Of a DNA stretch of 64,000 bases, positions 1-9,410 are shown in pieces. The notes beneath the pieces are model-generated. The model was not told where the DNA came from. It saw nothing but the letters and a program-made list of their open reading frames with translations, and ran no database searches. Within the stretch, counting starts at the first letter, position 1. Each line of letters begins with the position of its first letter. Source of the stretch: Syntrophaceae bacterium. Its GTDB lineage: Bacteria; Desulfobacterota; Syntrophia; Syntrophales; UBA2192. The DNA lies in contig JABLXY010000003.1 in assembly GCA_013177795.1 (NCBI GenBank), forward strand, positions 289,244-353,243, written 5' to 3'. The translations under genes and the position numbers were made by a program.

Positions 1-1
1 G

Positions 2-3000
2 GTGGCCGCCACGGAGGAGCTGCGCGGCCGCATCCGGACCATGATCCGGGAGGCCCTCGACGTGATGGCCGGGAAGGCCACGGAGGAGCGGTTCCTCGCC
101 GATTTCACGGACGGTCTGGCCGACCGGGAGGATGCGCGCGGCAGGCTGCGCGAAGCGCTGCGGGGGTTCGACGAGGCCCCCATCTGCACGATCCACTCCT
201 TCTGCCGCCGGATGCTCGACGAGAACGCCTTCGAGAGCGGCAGCCCCTTCGACACGGAGCTGCTGCCCGACGAGCGCATGCTTCGGGAGGAGATCGTCCG
301 CGATTTCTGGAGGCGGCACTTCTACGAGGCGCCCCCCGAATTCGTCCTCTACGCCCGGGAACGCTTCAGCGGGCCGGCGTCACTGCTCGCCCTGCTCCGC
401 GCGGCGCCCTTCCGCCACGATGCGCGGATCCTCCCCGAGGCTCCCCCCGCGGCCCTGGCGGGCCTCGAGGCGCTGCGGGAGGCCTTTGCCGGCCTTCGGA
501 GTTCCTGGCCGGCAAGCCGGGCCGGCGTGGAGAGGGCCCTGCGGGACGAGGCCCTGAACCGGACGAAGTACGGCAAGCCGAAGCGATACCTCGAGGCCAT
601 GGACGCCTTCCTGGCGCGCCCCTGGGCGGCCCTGCCCCTGTCGGAGGACCTGGTGAAGTTCAGCCCCGAGACCCTGGCGGGGGCCGTGAAGAAGAATTGC
701 CGGGCCCCGGCCCACCCGTTCTTCGAGCGCTTCGGCGATTTCCAGAGCCTGGCGGGGGCCGTCTGCGCCGAGATGGAGATGCATGTCCGGTTCCTGCGCG
801 CCGAGCTGTTCCGCTACGTGCGGCGGGAGCTTGCCGTCCGAAAGAGGCGGCGAAACCTCCGGTCCTACGACGACCTGCTCGCGGATCTGCGGGAGGCGCT
901 CAGCGCGGAGGGCTCCGGCATCCTCGCCGGGGCGATCCGGAGGAAATACCGGGCTGCGCTCGTCGACGAATTCCAGGACACGGACCCCGTGCAGTTCGCC
1001 ATCTTCGAGACGGTCTTTGGGCGGGGCGACGCGGTGCTCTTCCTGATCGGGGACCCGAAGCAGGCGATCTACAGTTTCCGGGGCGCGGACCTGTTCGCCT
1101 ACATCCGCGCCGCCTCCACCGTGCAGAGGCGCTACACGCTGGCCGAGAACTGGCGCTCGGAGCCGGGCCTGATCCGCGCCGTCAACACCCTGTTCGGTCG
1201 GCCCGCGAACCCCTTTCTCTACGACTCCGTCCCCTTCGGGCCCGCCCGGGCTGCCGAGGGACGCAAGGCGTCCCCGCTGACCGTCGGCGGGCGGCAGGAG
1301 GCGCCCCTGCGGCTCTGGGTCCCGGACGGGGAAGGCGGTCGGATCACCGCCGAGCGGGCCCGGGAGCGGATCCGCCGCGCCGTGGCGGCCGAGATCGCGC
1401 GGCTCATCGAGGCGGGCCGCCGCGGCGAGGCCCTCCTGGGGGATCGGCCTCTCCGGGAAGCCGACGTGGCCGTTCTCGTCCGCACGAACCAGGAGGCCCT
1501 CCTCGTGCAGGAGGCCCTCACCGGCCTCGGCGTCCACAGCGTCCTCTACACCACGGGCAACCTCTTCGACACGGGCGAGGCCCGGGCGGTGGAGCTGGTG
1601 CTGCAGGCCGTTGCGGAACCCGGCGACGAGGCGGCCGTCCGCACGGCGCTGGCCACCGACCTGATGGGGCTGGACGGGGCCGCGATCGACAGGCTCATGG
1701 CCGACACGGCGGCCTGGGAGGAAAGGGTCCGCCGGTTTCATGACTGGCGCGATACCTGGGAACGCCAGGGGTTCATCCGCATGTTCCGCGATCTCATGCA
1801 GGCCGAGGGGGTGCGACCGCGGCTGCTTGCACTGCCCGGCGGCGAGCGCCGCCTCACCAACGTCCTGCACCTGGCCGAGGTGCTCCACGGCGAGGAGATG
1901 CGGCGGCGCGCCGGCATGGGCGGTCTCATCCAGTGGCTGGCAACACAGCGGGACGAGGAGACGCCGAGGCTCGAGGAGCATCAGCTGCGGCTCGAAAGCG
2001 ACGCCGACGCCGTCAAGGTCGTCACGATCCACAAGAGCAAGGGGCTCGAGTACCCCGTCGTCTTCTGTCCCTTCAACTGGGGTCCCTCCCGCGTGGGGAA
2101 GGTCTACAACTTCCACGACGAGGCGGACGGCTGGCAGCTCAACGTCGCGCTGGAGGATGCGGGCAACGAGGCGCGCCGGGCGGCCGAGCGGGAGCAGCTC
2201 GCCGAGAATGTCCGGCTGCTCTACGTCTCCCTGACGCGGGCGAGAAACCGCTGCTATCTCGTCTGGGGGCCCGTGGGCAAGTCGGAGACCTCGGCGCCGG
2301 CCTACATCCTCCACGGGCCCGACGGCGACCCCTCGTGCGCCGTCGACGAGACGGCGGCCCGCATCGCCGGGATGGATGCGGAGGGCCTGCTGCGGGAGCT
2401 GGAGACGATCGCCGCCGCCTCGGACGGGGCCGTCGAGGTCAGCCGGATGCCCGAGGAGCCGGGCCCCGTGATTTTGCCCGCTGCCGGCAGGGCGGGGCTC
2501 CTCGGCGCGCGCGAATGCAGCCGGGAGGTGGCGCGGGCCTTCGAGATCGCCAGCTTCTCGTCCCTCGTCGAGGACGCGGAGGGCGGCTCGGCGGCGGGCG
2601 AGGTCCTTGCCGAGCGCCCCGACCACGACGAGGGTTCTGCCCCGCGGGCCGCCGCGGAGGTGCCCGGCCCTGCGGACATCTTCTCCTTTCCCCGGGGGGC
2701 GAGAGCGGGAAAATGCCTCCACGCCATCCTTGAGCGGCTCGACTTCGCCGACGCCGGGCGCGAAAGCCTCGAAGGCATCGTTCGGGCCTCGCTGGCCGAG
2801 TACGGCTACGAAGCGCGATGGTGTGACACCCTGTGCGACATGGTCGGCCGGGTCGTCGAGGCGCCCCTCGACGCCGGCCGCGACGTCCGGCTCGCGGGCC
2901 TTGCGCGCGACCGGTGCCTGCACGAGCTGGGCTTCACGTTTCCGCTCAGGCCGCTCACCCCCGCGGGGCTCCGGTCGCTCTTCGCCGGCGCCGGGTGCGC

Positions 3001-3427
3001 CGCTGGCGACATCCCGGAGCGGATCGGCTCGCTGCGCTTCCGGCCCGTCGAGGGTTACATGAAGGGGTTTATCGACCTCGTGTTCGAACAGGGCGGGCGG
3101 TTCTACCTCGTCGACTGGAAGTCGAACCACCTCGGGATGCGTCCCGAGGACTACGATGCGGAGGCCCTGGCGGCCGTGATGCGGGACGACCTGTACGTCC
3201 TCCAGTACCACCTCTACGCCGTGGCCCTGCACGAGTACCTGAAGGGCCGTCTGCCGGATTACGACTACGACAGGCATTTCGGCGGGGCCTTCTACGTGTT
3301 CCTGCGCGGCGTGGACCCCGTGCGAGCCCCCGGCTGCGGCATCTTCCGGGACCGCCCCGCACGCCGGCTCGTCGAGACCCTCGCGGAGAGGCTCGTGGCA
3401 AGGCCCCGTGAGGTCAGGGGATCATGA
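2..3427 (+). CDS. recB: RecB, exodeoxyribonuclease V beta subunit (5' partial)
   Basis: UvrD/Rep-type helicase-nuclease that unwinds and degrades DNA ends in the RecBCD recombination complex. The reading frame is open from the first base and begins inside the N-terminal helicase region (ATEELRGRI, then CTIHSFCRRML), so the Walker A segment and true start lie outside the window. Visible helicase motifs are VDEFQDTDPVQ near residue 322, IYSFRGADLF, ENWRSEPGL and VTIHKSKGLEYPVVF near residue 675. The C-terminal RecB nuclease domain shows GKCLHAILERLDF, GFIDLVF and VDWKSNHLG, including the Asp and Lys of the nuclease core. The 1141 residues seen fit a protein near the usual 1180. The stop codon overlaps the recD start (ATGA), indicating translational coupling. 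RecC would be expected upstream, out of view. Confidence 0.95.
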   Translation: MAATEELRGRIRTMIREALDVMAGKATEERFLADFTDGLADREDARGRLREALRGFDEAPICTIHSFCRRMLDENAFESGSPFDTELLPDERMLREEIVRDFWRRHFYEAPPEFVLYARERFSGPASLLALLRAAPFRHDARILPEAPPAALAGLEALREAFAGLRSSWPASRAGVERALRDEALNRTKYGKPKRYLEAMDAFLARPWAALPLSEDLVKFSPETLAGAVKKNCRAPAHPFFERFGDFQSLAGAVCAEMEMHVRFLRAELFRYVRRELAVRKRRRNLRSYDDLLADLREALSAEGSGILAGAIRRKYRAALVDEFQDTDPVQFAIFETVFGRGDAVLFLIGDPKQAIYSFRGADLFAYIRAASTVQRRYTLAENWRSEPGLIRAVNTLFGRPANPFLYDSVPFGPARAAEGRKASPLTVGGRQEAPLRLWVPDGEGGRITAERARERIRRAVAAEIARLIEAGRRGEALLGDRPLREADVAVLVRTNQEALLVQEALTGLGVHSVLYTTGNLFDTGEARAVELVLQAVAEPGDEAAVRTALATDLMGLDGAAIDRLMADTAAWEERVRRFHDWRDTWERQGFIRMFRDLMQAEGVRPRLLALPGGERRLTNVLHLAEVLHGEEMRRRAGMGGLIQWLATQRDEETPRLEEHQLRLESDADAVKVVTIHKSKGLEYPVVFCPFNWGPSRVGKVYNFHDEADGWQLNVALEDAGNEARRAAEREQLAENVRLLYVSLTRARNRCYLVWGPVGKSETSAPAYILHGPDGDPSCAVDETAARIAGMDAEGLLRELETIAAASDGAVEVSRMPEEPGPVILPAAGRAGLLGARECSREVARAFEIASFSSLVEDAEGGSAAGEVLAERPDHDEGSAPRAAAEVPGPADIFSFPRGARAGKCLHAILERLDFADAGRESLEGIVRASLAEYGYEARWCDTLCDMVGRVVEAPLDAGRDVRLAGLARDRCLHELGFTFPLRPLTPAGLRSLFAGAGCAAGDIPERIGSLRFRPVEGYMKGFIDLVFEQGGRFYLVDWKSNHLGMRPEDYDAEALAAVMRDDLYVLQYHLYAVALHEYLKGRLPDYDYDRHFGGAFYVFLRGVDPVRAPGCGIFRDRPARRLVETLAERLVARPREVRGS

Positions 3428-5268
3428 ACCCCGGGATCGTCGACAGCCTTCATGCGGAAGGCGCAATCTCCAGCCTCGACAGGGGCTTTGCGCGGCTGAT
3501 GGCGCGCCTTGCGGGCTCGCGGGACGGGGCGCTCGAACTTGCCGCCGCCCTCGTGAGCCGCGCCTCGGCCGAGGGGAACATCTGCCTCGATCTGGCCGGC
3601 CTCGCCGGCCGGCCGGCCGCGGATGCCCCGGGCGCGCCGCGCTGCCCCGCTCTGGAGCCGTGGGTTGCCGCGCTTCGCCGAAGCGCCGTGGTCGGCGCCC
3701 CCGGAAACTGGCGCCCGCTCGTCCTGCACGGGACCCGCCTGTATCTTTACCGGCACTGGGACGCCGAGCAGGGCCTTGTCCGCTTCCTGCAGGGACGCTC
3801 GGAGGGCCCGGTCCCGGCAGTCGACGCCGGGCTGCTCCGGGACGGCATCCTGCGGCTTTTCCCGGGCCGGGACGGGGAGACCGACTGGCAGCGGGTCGCG
3901 GCGGCCGTGGCCGTGCTGCAGCCGTTCTGCGTGATCACGGGAGGCCCGGGGACGGGAAAGACGACGACCGCTGCGGCCGTGCTGGCCCTGCTGCTGGAGC
4001 AGGCGAAGGACCGGCCGCTGCGGATTGCCCTTGCCGCGCCGACGGGCAAGGCGGCAGCCCGGCTGCAGGAGGCCATCCGCGAGTCGGCCGGCAGGCTTTG
4101 CTGCGCGCCGGGCGTCCGGGAGCGCCTCGCCGGCGTGGATGCCTCCACGCTGCACCGCCTGCTCGGGCGCCGCCCCGGGCTCTCCCCGTTCAGCCGGGAC
4201 GAGGAGGAGCCGCTGCCCTTCGATGCGGTTGTGGTGGACGAGGCATCGATGGTCCCCCTGCACCTTTTGTATACCCTGACGTCGGCTTTGTCCGGCGACG
4301 CGCGGCTGATCCTCCTGGGCGACCGGGACCAGCTGGCCTCGGTCGAGGCCGGCGCCGTCCTGGGGGACATCTGCGGGCCGGAGCGCAGGCGGCTGTATTC
4401 CGCGGCCGCCGCGGAGAGGATCGCCGAGGCGAGCGGAGAAACGGTGCCTCTGCTGCCGCGGGGCAAGGGCCGGTCCCCCGTCGGCGACGGCATCGTCGAG
4501 CTCACGCGAAACTGGCGCTTCGGGGCCGAAAGCGGGATCGGCGAGCTCTCCCGGGCTGTCCGGGAGGGCCGCCGGGACGAGGCCCTGTCGATCCTGCGGG
4601 CCGGCGGCCGCGGCGACCTGGGCTTCCGGCCTGTTCCCGGGGCCCGCGACCTCGCGGCGTCCCTCGCCGGGCCGGTGCTGGCCGGATACGGGGATTACCT
4701 CGCCGGGGGCAGGCCGGAGGAGATCTTCGAGCGGTTCAACCGGTTCCGGATCCTCTGTGCCCTCCGGGAGGGACCCTTCTCCGTGGAGGCACTCAACGGG
4801 GCCGTGGCGGCGATCCTGTCCCGCGCGGGGCGCCTGCGGCCGGGGCGCCCCTGGTACGAGGGTCGGCCCGTGATGGTGACCCGCAACGACTACGGCCTGC
4901 GGCTTTTCAACGGCGACGTCGGCATCGCGCTTGCCGACCCCGAGGCGGGAGGGGCCATCCGCGTCTTCTTCCCGTCCCCCGACGGCTCCATGCGAAAGTT
5001 CGAGCCCTACCGCCTGCCCGAGCACGAGACGGTCTTTGCGATGACGGTGCACAAGAGCCAGGGCTCGGAGTTCGATCACGTGCTGCTCATTCTCCCCGAA
5101 GGCGATGCGCGGGTGCTCACGCGGGAGCTTCTCTACACGGGCCTGACCCGGGCCCGCAAGCGCGTCGATCTCTGGGCAGGCGAGGCGGCCCTCGCAGCGG
5201 CCCTGTCGAGGCGCATCGAGCGGGCCTCGGGGTTGAGAGAGGCGCTCTGGGCCGAATCAGGCCGGTGA
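3424..5268 (+). CDS. recD: RecD, exodeoxyribonuclease V alpha subunit
   Basis: Superfamily 1 5'-to-3' helicase, the fast motor of RecBCD. At 614 residues it matches the usual length of about 608. Motifs in order: Walker A GGPGTGKTTT near residue 175, VVVDEASMV near 270, GDRDQLASVEAGAVLGDIC near 299, and the C-terminal UvrD-like 2B block TVHKSQGSEFDHVLLILP followed by ELLYTGLTRARKRV. The start is the ATG inside the ATGA overlap with recB, so the two are one transcript. No terminator is obvious directly after the stop. Function follows from family and neighbour; confidence is high. Confidence 0.96.
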   Translation: MNPGIVDSLHAEGAISSLDRGFARLMARLAGSRDGALELAAALVSRASAEGNICLDLAGLAGRPAADAPGAPRCPALEPWVAALRRSAVVGAPGNWRPLVLHGTRLYLYRHWDAEQGLVRFLQGRSEGPVPAVDAGLLRDGILRLFPGRDGETDWQRVAAAVAVLQPFCVITGGPGTGKTTTAAAVLALLLEQAKDRPLRIALAAPTGKAAARLQEAIRESAGRLCCAPGVRERLAGVDASTLHRLLGRRPGLSPFSRDEEEPLPFDAVVVDEASMVPLHLLYTLTSALSGDARLILLGDRDQLASVEAGAVLGDICGPERRRLYSAAAAERIAEASGETVPLLPRGKGRSPVGDGIVELTRNWRFGAESGIGELSRAVREGRRDEALSILRAGGRGDLGFRPVPGARDLAASLAGPVLAGYGDYLAGGRPEEIFERFNRFRILCALREGPFSVEALNGAVAAILSRAGRLRPGRPWYEGRPVMVTRNDYGLRLFNGDVGIALADPEAGGAIRVFFPSPDGSMRKFEPYRLPEHETVFAMTVHKSQGSEFDHVLLILPEGDARVLTRELLYTGLTRARKRVDLWAGEAALAAALSRRIERASGLREALWAESGR

Positions 5269-5777
5269 GCGGGAGCGCATCCTTTGAGATCTCGAAGTTG
5301 AGAAATTGGGAAGTTGAGACGCTTGGACAGGCTAGAGGCCGATTTCATGGTCTCGGCTTATCCGAACTTCTTACCTTCACAGCTTCCTAACTTCCATCTG
5401 GACGAGGGCGGCCGGCATCCGGACATTTTGACCGGCCTGACGGAAAGCCCGCGGCGAGTGTCCGGCGCAGTCCGTAAAACCGGCGCAGCGTCACATTTTC
5501 TGCGATGCCAAAACGGCACGAATGGCCCGTTCCGGCAATCCCTTCCTTATAATGATCCGGTTGTCGTTTCCTCCGCGCTGCCATTCCTCCACGGCCCCTG
5601 AGAGTTCGGAAGCCACTCCATTCCTGAAGCCTGAAGCCGGCGGCCGGAAGCCTGCGGCCAAGCCGCTGTTTGTTGGCATGAATCATGCTCATTCACCCTC
5701 TGCAGGAAGGTCTTCTTGTCGGGACACCGATCCGGGCGGGGACCGGGGGATCCGAATCCAAACGCGAGACAGACACA
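5269..5777. other. Intergenic region with short degenerate repeats
   Basis: About 500 bases with no convincing gene. It carries a 10-base direct repeat GAAGTTGAGA at 5294-5303 and 5310-5319, with related inverted AACTTC copies around 5362-5394. GAAGCC occurs three times at 5626, 5633 and 5647. A TATAAT box at 5548-5553 has no good -35 partner. A sigma-54-like site lies at 5674-5689. The phrase-like repeats look like decayed dispersed repeats rather than coding sequence. Confidence 0.6.
5674..5689 (+). promoter_or_regulatory. Sigma-54-like -24/-12 promoter
   Basis: TGGCATGAATCATGCT: GG and GC are separated by exactly 10 bases as in the consensus TGGCACG-N4-TTGCW, with TGGCA and TGCT matching. 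It sits about 90 bases upstream of the ATG at 5778, the same distance as other sigma-54 sites in this window. The -12 element has ATGC rather than TTGC, so confidence is moderate. Confidence 0.45.
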
Positions 5778-6410
5778 ATGGATGCGCAGACGAAAAACAG
5801 GCTAGACCGGGAGTGGAAGAAACACGCCGACGAGATGGAGCTGGAGGTCATCCAGAAGCTCAAGGGGAACGCCGACTACCATGTGCTCGAAGTGGTCCGG
5901 GCCTCGCTGAAGCGCTTCGGCGTGGAAAAGGCGGGTCTCCGGAGAGACAGCTTCGTCATGCGGATCGAAGCGGCGGCGGGGACGGATGAGAACCGGCAGT
6001 CGGCGGGCGGATGGCTGTGCTTCGACAGCGAGCCCGACGCCGTGTTCTACCTCTTCCATGTCTGGCTCCGGCACGTCAAGACCAGCTTCACCGCCCTCGA
6101 CGACGCCATGGCGGACACGGTGGATCTCGTGGAGAAGGCGATGGGGATCGCCGTGCGAGAGGGAGGGTTCGGCAACGAGGTCCTCAGGGACATGATCATC
6201 CGCTCCCTCGGCCGGCTGGCCTCGGTGTCCTTCGCGGCGGGGGTCTGCCTCGATGCGGGGAATCTCGAATCGGAGCTCCTGGAAGGCTGCACGGGACACA
6301 ACGGCCGCCACGGCGAGCTTGCGAACCTCGCCGCGCAGGGCGCCCTCGACGTGAAGAACCAGAAGCATCTCAAGATGCTCGAGGCGTGGATGGCAACAAG
6401 ACAGGCATAG
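5778..6410 (+). CDS. Conserved-looking protein of unknown function
   Basis: A 210-residue soluble protein I do not recognise. It opens with a charged, probably helical stretch (MDAQTKNRLDREWKKHADEM), has no signal peptide or membrane segment, and looks largely alpha-helical. Notable points are a central aromatic run near residue 90 (VFYLFHVWLRHV) and a C-terminal half that may form a helical bundle. The ATG at 5778 is chosen because the upstream in-frame extension reads through the sigma-54-like site and looks non-coding. The ribosome binding site is poor. It is a single-gene unit ending in a strong terminator and converging on the hydrolase gene. Function cannot be inferred from context. Confidence 0.7.
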   Translation: MDAQTKNRLDREWKKHADEMELEVIQKLKGNADYHVLEVVRASLKRFGVEKAGLRRDSFVMRIEAAAGTDENRQSAGGWLCFDSEPDAVFYLFHVWLRHVKTSFTALDDAMADTVDLVEKAMGIAVREGGFGNEVLRDMIIRSLGRLASVSFAAGVCLDAGNLESELLEGCTGHNGRHGELANLAAQGALDVKNQKHLKMLEAWMATRQA

Positions 6411-6447
6411 GGCATCCGGCGCAAGGCATAAGAAGGATAAGGCGGAG

Positions 6448-6481
6448 AAAAGGACCGGGGATGCATGTTCCCGGTCCTTTT
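6448..6481. terminator. Bidirectional intrinsic terminator
   Basis: A 12-base perfect stem, AAAAGGACCGGG paired with CCCGGTCCTTTT around a 10-base loop. It lies between two convergent genes and, with A and T tracts on either side, can serve both strands. Confidence 0.85.
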
Positions 6482-6501
6482 CTATCCTCGAGCCGCGACC
6501 G

Positions 6502-7344
6502 TCAGCCCCGCCCACCGTTGAGAAAATCCAGAACCAGCCGGTTGAACGCCTCCGGGTACTCGACGTTCGGCATGTGGCCGCAGCGCTCGAAGATGTGCAG
6601 GCGCGCCCCGGGGATTCGGCCCGCCGCATCGAGGGCCTGGCCCACGGGCAGGATCCGGTCCTGGCGGCCCCAGAGAATGAGCGTGGGCACGGCGATCGTG
6701 CCGAGACCCTCGCGGATGGGTTCCAGGATGCCGGGCCGTGCACCCCGGATCGTGGCGACGGCGCGCAGGATCCCCGTGAAGGCCCGGACCGCGCCCGGCC
6801 GGAAGAACATCTCGTAGCACATCCGCGCAAAGCCGGGTGTGATCACCGAGGGGTCATGAACCAGGCGGTGCAGAAAGCGGGTGAAGACGGGCAGGGGCGG
6901 CTTGACGAACAGGCGGTCGACGAGCGGGAGCGAAGCGATGCGGAGCGGCAGGCTGATGTCCTGCCCGAGGCCGGCGCTGCTTGCAAGGACGAGCCGGTCC
7001 ACTCGGCCCGGCTCATCGAGGATGACGCGCAGCGCCACGCCGCCGCCGAGGGAATGGCCGACGAGCGCGGCCTGCCCGATTCCCAGGGCCGTCATGAAAT
7101 CCCGGATGAAACGGGAATACGCCGCAGGACTGAAGCCCATCCCCGGGGGCATCGCCGTCCGGCCGAACCCGGGGAGGTCGGGGACGAAGACCCGGTGCCT
7201 TTCGGCCAGGGCACCGATGTTGGCCGACCAGATCTCCGCCGAGGCGCCCAGGCCGTGGATGAGCACGACCGGCGGTCCGGCTTCGCCGGCGTGCAGGAAG
7301 CGCGTGCGTGCGCCGTTCACGTCGATGCAACGGTCGGGATACAA
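6502..7344 (-). CDS. Alpha/beta hydrolase fold protein
   Basis: A 280-residue alpha/beta hydrolase with a complete apparent triad: nucleophile elbow GHSLGGG (Ser near 97), the acid in WGRQDRILP, and His in RCGHMPNVEYPEAF. The oxyanion-side motif LIHGLGASAEIW is near residue 27. These are typical of small esterases, lactonases and meta-cleavage C-C hydrolases; substrate cannot be told from sequence. The predicted start is TTG at 7344, supported by a GGAGG about nine bases upstream. No signal peptide, so cytoplasmic. It is monocistronic and shares a bidirectional terminator with the gene opposite. It lies divergent to the sigma-54 regulator but no functional link is evident. Confidence 0.85.
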   Translation of the reverse strand: MYPDRCIDVNGARTRFLHAGEAGPPVVLIHGLGASAEIWSANIGALAERHRVFVPDLPGFGRTAMPPGMGFSPAAYSRFIRDFMTALGIGQAALVGHSLGGGVALRVILDEPGRVDRLVLASSAGLGQDISLPLRIASLPLVDRLFVKPPLPVFTRFLHRLVHDPSVITPGFARMCYEMFFRPGAVRAFTGILRAVATIRGARPGILEPIREGLGTIAVPTLILWGRQDRILPVGQALDAAGRIPGARLHIFERCGHMPNVEYPEAFNRLVLDFLNGGRG

Positions 7345-7600
7345 CGCCCCGTGCCTCCTCGATTTGGTTCCTCACGACCCGGGCGGGCAATGACCGATTC
7401 ACCCACGATCCCCTGTGGGAAGAAGACAGCTTCCGGAAGAGGCCGGAGCCCTTCCGGATCGATTTCCATCACCGGGGTCTGTCGGCCCCGTGCCGACATG
7501 TCGCTGTTCCGCGGGACGGGCATTGATTGAAGGGCAGGCGACCGGGTACGAACAGCCCACCGAAAGTGCCCGGAGCTTGTGCCAAGTGCAAAAATAACGG

Positions 7601-7628
7601 TTGTTTTTTCCCGTGATTTGTATACAAT
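7601..7628 (+). promoter_or_regulatory. Candidate sigma-70 promoter of the activator gene
   Basis: TTGTTT at 7601-7606 and TACAAT at 7623-7628 with a 16-base spacer, about 75 bases upstream of the start at 7702. A direct repeat ATGGGACAT (7648-7656) and ATGCGACAT (7666-7674) follows and could be a binding site. No -24/-12 element was seen, consistent with a housekeeping promoter for a regulator. Confidence 0.4.
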
Positions 7629-7701
7629 GCCATCGGGTCTGTCAATGATGGGACATCGTTCCACTATGCGACATGGCCCCGTTTTTTTTCCAGCAGGCAG
7701 C

Positions 7702-9132
7702 ATGACCAAAGAGAAGCAGATCGAGAAACTGAAGTCGCTGGGCGACGAGTTCATCTACGCCCTGATCGATAATCCCTATGAGTGCCCCATCGTCATCGAT
7801 AACAACGGGATCATCCGCTTCATGAGCCGCTTCAGCAAGCGCCTCATCGGCATCGACCCCGACGAGGCCGTGGGCCGGCACATCAAGGATGTCATCAAGG
7901 AAACGCATCTCCACGAGATCCTCCAGCACGGCAAGGCCCGGATAGCCGATCTGCTCTACATCGCCGGCAAGCAGCAGGTCATCTCGCGGATCCCCCTCAA
8001 GGATCTCCAGGGCAGGATCCTCGGGGCCGTCGGCAAGGGGGTCTTCAGCAAGGTCTCCAAGGTGGCCGAGCTGTCGCAGCGGATCGAGCACCTCAACGAC
8101 CAGGTCAAGTACTACAAGCAGCGGGTCACCGACATGCGGGGCGGCTCGACAATCGTCGGCGGCACGGAGGCGATCCTGCGCATGAAGGAGAGTGCCCTGC
8201 TGGCCGCCAAGAGCAACGCATCGGTCCTCATCACGGGCGAATCCGGCACGGGCAAGGAAGTGGTGGCCCACTACATCCACCAGAACAGCTCCCGGTGCGC
8301 CGGCCCCTTCATCCGGGTCAACTGCGCCTCGATTCCGCGCGAGCTCTTCGAAAGCGAGCTGTTCGGCTACGAGGGCGGCGCCTTCACCGGGGCCCGCTCC
8401 CAGGGAAAGCCGGGCAAGTTCGAGCTTGCCAACGGGGGCACGATCCTGCTCGACGAAATCGGCGAGATGCCCCGGCCTATGCAGGCGAAGCTCCTGAGGG
8501 TGCTCCAGGAGCGCACCGTCGACCGGCTGGGGGGGACCAGGCCGATCCCGGCCGATTTCCGCCTCATCGCCGCCACGAACCGGGACCTGCAGGAGATGGT
8601 GCGAAAGGGGGATTTCCGGATGGACCTCTTCTACCGCATCAACATCCTCAGCATACACGCACCGAGCCTCAGGGATATCCGGGGGGACATCCCCCTGCTT
8701 GCCGCCCACCTCATCGGGCTGCTCAACGAGGAAATGGGCTGGGGGGCCTCCGCGATCTCGCCCGAGGCCATGGAAGAACTCAAGAACTATGACTGGCCGG
8801 GCAACGTGCGGGAGCTGCGCAACGTCATCGAGAGGGCCATGATCATCGCCAAGGAGCGCGTCATCCGCCCCGAGGATCTCCCCGACAGGATCCGCGGCGG
8901 GGCGGCAGGCGCCGTGCGGACCCCACGGGACCAATCGGGATCCCCCCGCGCGGGGAACCTGCGCCTCATCCTCGCCGAGACGGAGAGGCAGGTCATCCTC
9001 GAGACGCTTCGAAAGGCAGGGGGGAACAAGGCGAAGGCCGCAAAAATGCTGGGCATCCACCGGACCTCGCTCTATCAGAAAATGAAGATGCACGGGATGG
9101 ATGCCGAGGGGGAGGTCGATTTCAGTCTCTGA
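7702..9132 (+). CDS. PAS-AAA-Fis sigma-54-dependent transcriptional activator
   Basis: A 476-residue enhancer-binding protein. Residues 20-120 form a PAS-like sensor (NPYECPIVIDNNGIIRFMS, GIDPDEAVGRHIKDVI), followed by a probable coiled-coil linker at 122-145. The AAA+ domain has Walker A GESGTGKE at 179-186, the sigma-54 contact loop GAFTGA at 226-231 and Walker B LLDEIGEMP. A Fis-type helix-turn-helix closes the protein (GGNKAKAAKMLGIHRTSLYQKM). There is no receiver domain, so it is probably a one-component sensor rather than half of a two-component pair. Start: the longer in-frame extension upstream overlaps promoter-like DNA, so the ATG at 7702 is preferred. It lies just before an operon with a sigma-54 promoter and is its likely activator; the ligand is unknown. 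Confidence 0.9.
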   Translation: MTKEKQIEKLKSLGDEFIYALIDNPYECPIVIDNNGIIRFMSRFSKRLIGIDPDEAVGRHIKDVIKETHLHEILQHGKARIADLLYIAGKQQVISRIPLKDLQGRILGAVGKGVFSKVSKVAELSQRIEHLNDQVKYYKQRVTDMRGGSTIVGGTEAILRMKESALLAAKSNASVLITGESGTGKEVVAHYIHQNSSRCAGPFIRVNCASIPRELFESELFGYEGGAFTGARSQGKPGKFELANGGTILLDEIGEMPRPMQAKLLRVLQERTVDRLGGTRPIPADFRLIAATNRDLQEMVRKGDFRMDLFYRINILSIHAPSLRDIRGDIPLLAAHLIGLLNEEMGWGASAISPEAMEELKNYDWPGNVRELRNVIERAMIIAKERVIRPEDLPDRIRGGAAGAVRTPRDQSGSPRAGNLRLILAETERQVILETLRKAGGNKAKAAKMLGIHRTSLYQKMKMHGMDAEGEVDFSL

Positions 9133-9304
9133 CGGGCCCTCGGTTCGATGCGTCAAATAAATATTTTACCGACCCGTTAAAACATCATCTTGGAATCCGG
9201 AGATCTGTCGCGTAATCACTACATGTACATATTCAAGAACACATGCCTGAAAACCATTCCTGTCGCAGGTTTTGAAGCAAGTTCCACCGTGCAGAATATA
9301 ATTG

Positions 9305-9322
9305 TGTAGTTTCTACTCTACA
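9305..9322. promoter_or_regulatory. Candidate upstream activator site
   Basis: Inverted repeat TGTAG-N8-CTACA about 90-105 bases upstream of the -24 element, the usual range for an enhancer bound by a sigma-54 activator. Short arms keep confidence low. Confidence 0.3.
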
Positions 9323-9379
9323 TTTCTCCCTTTACCCCTCCTGGTTAACTCCGCCTCAAAATTTGAAAAAATCTAATGA

Positions 9380-9397
9380 ATACATAGCGATATGTAT
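9380..9397. promoter_or_regulatory. Perfect 7-base inverted repeat next to the promoter
   Basis: ATACATA-GCGA-TATGTAT, a perfect dyad ending 13 bases before the -24 element. This is close for a classical enhancer, so it could instead bind a repressor or a bending protein. Confidence 0.4.
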
Positions 9398-9410
9398 GAT
9401 CTCACGGGAC

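Noticed and set aside
380-3277. Very long minus-strand open frame opposite recB
   Set aside because: GC-rich DNA keeps the complementary frame open; its translation has no domain pattern and recB in the other frame has clear motifs.
3292-5079. 595-residue minus-strand frame opposite recD
   Set aside because: Antisense shadow of recD with no recognisable domains.
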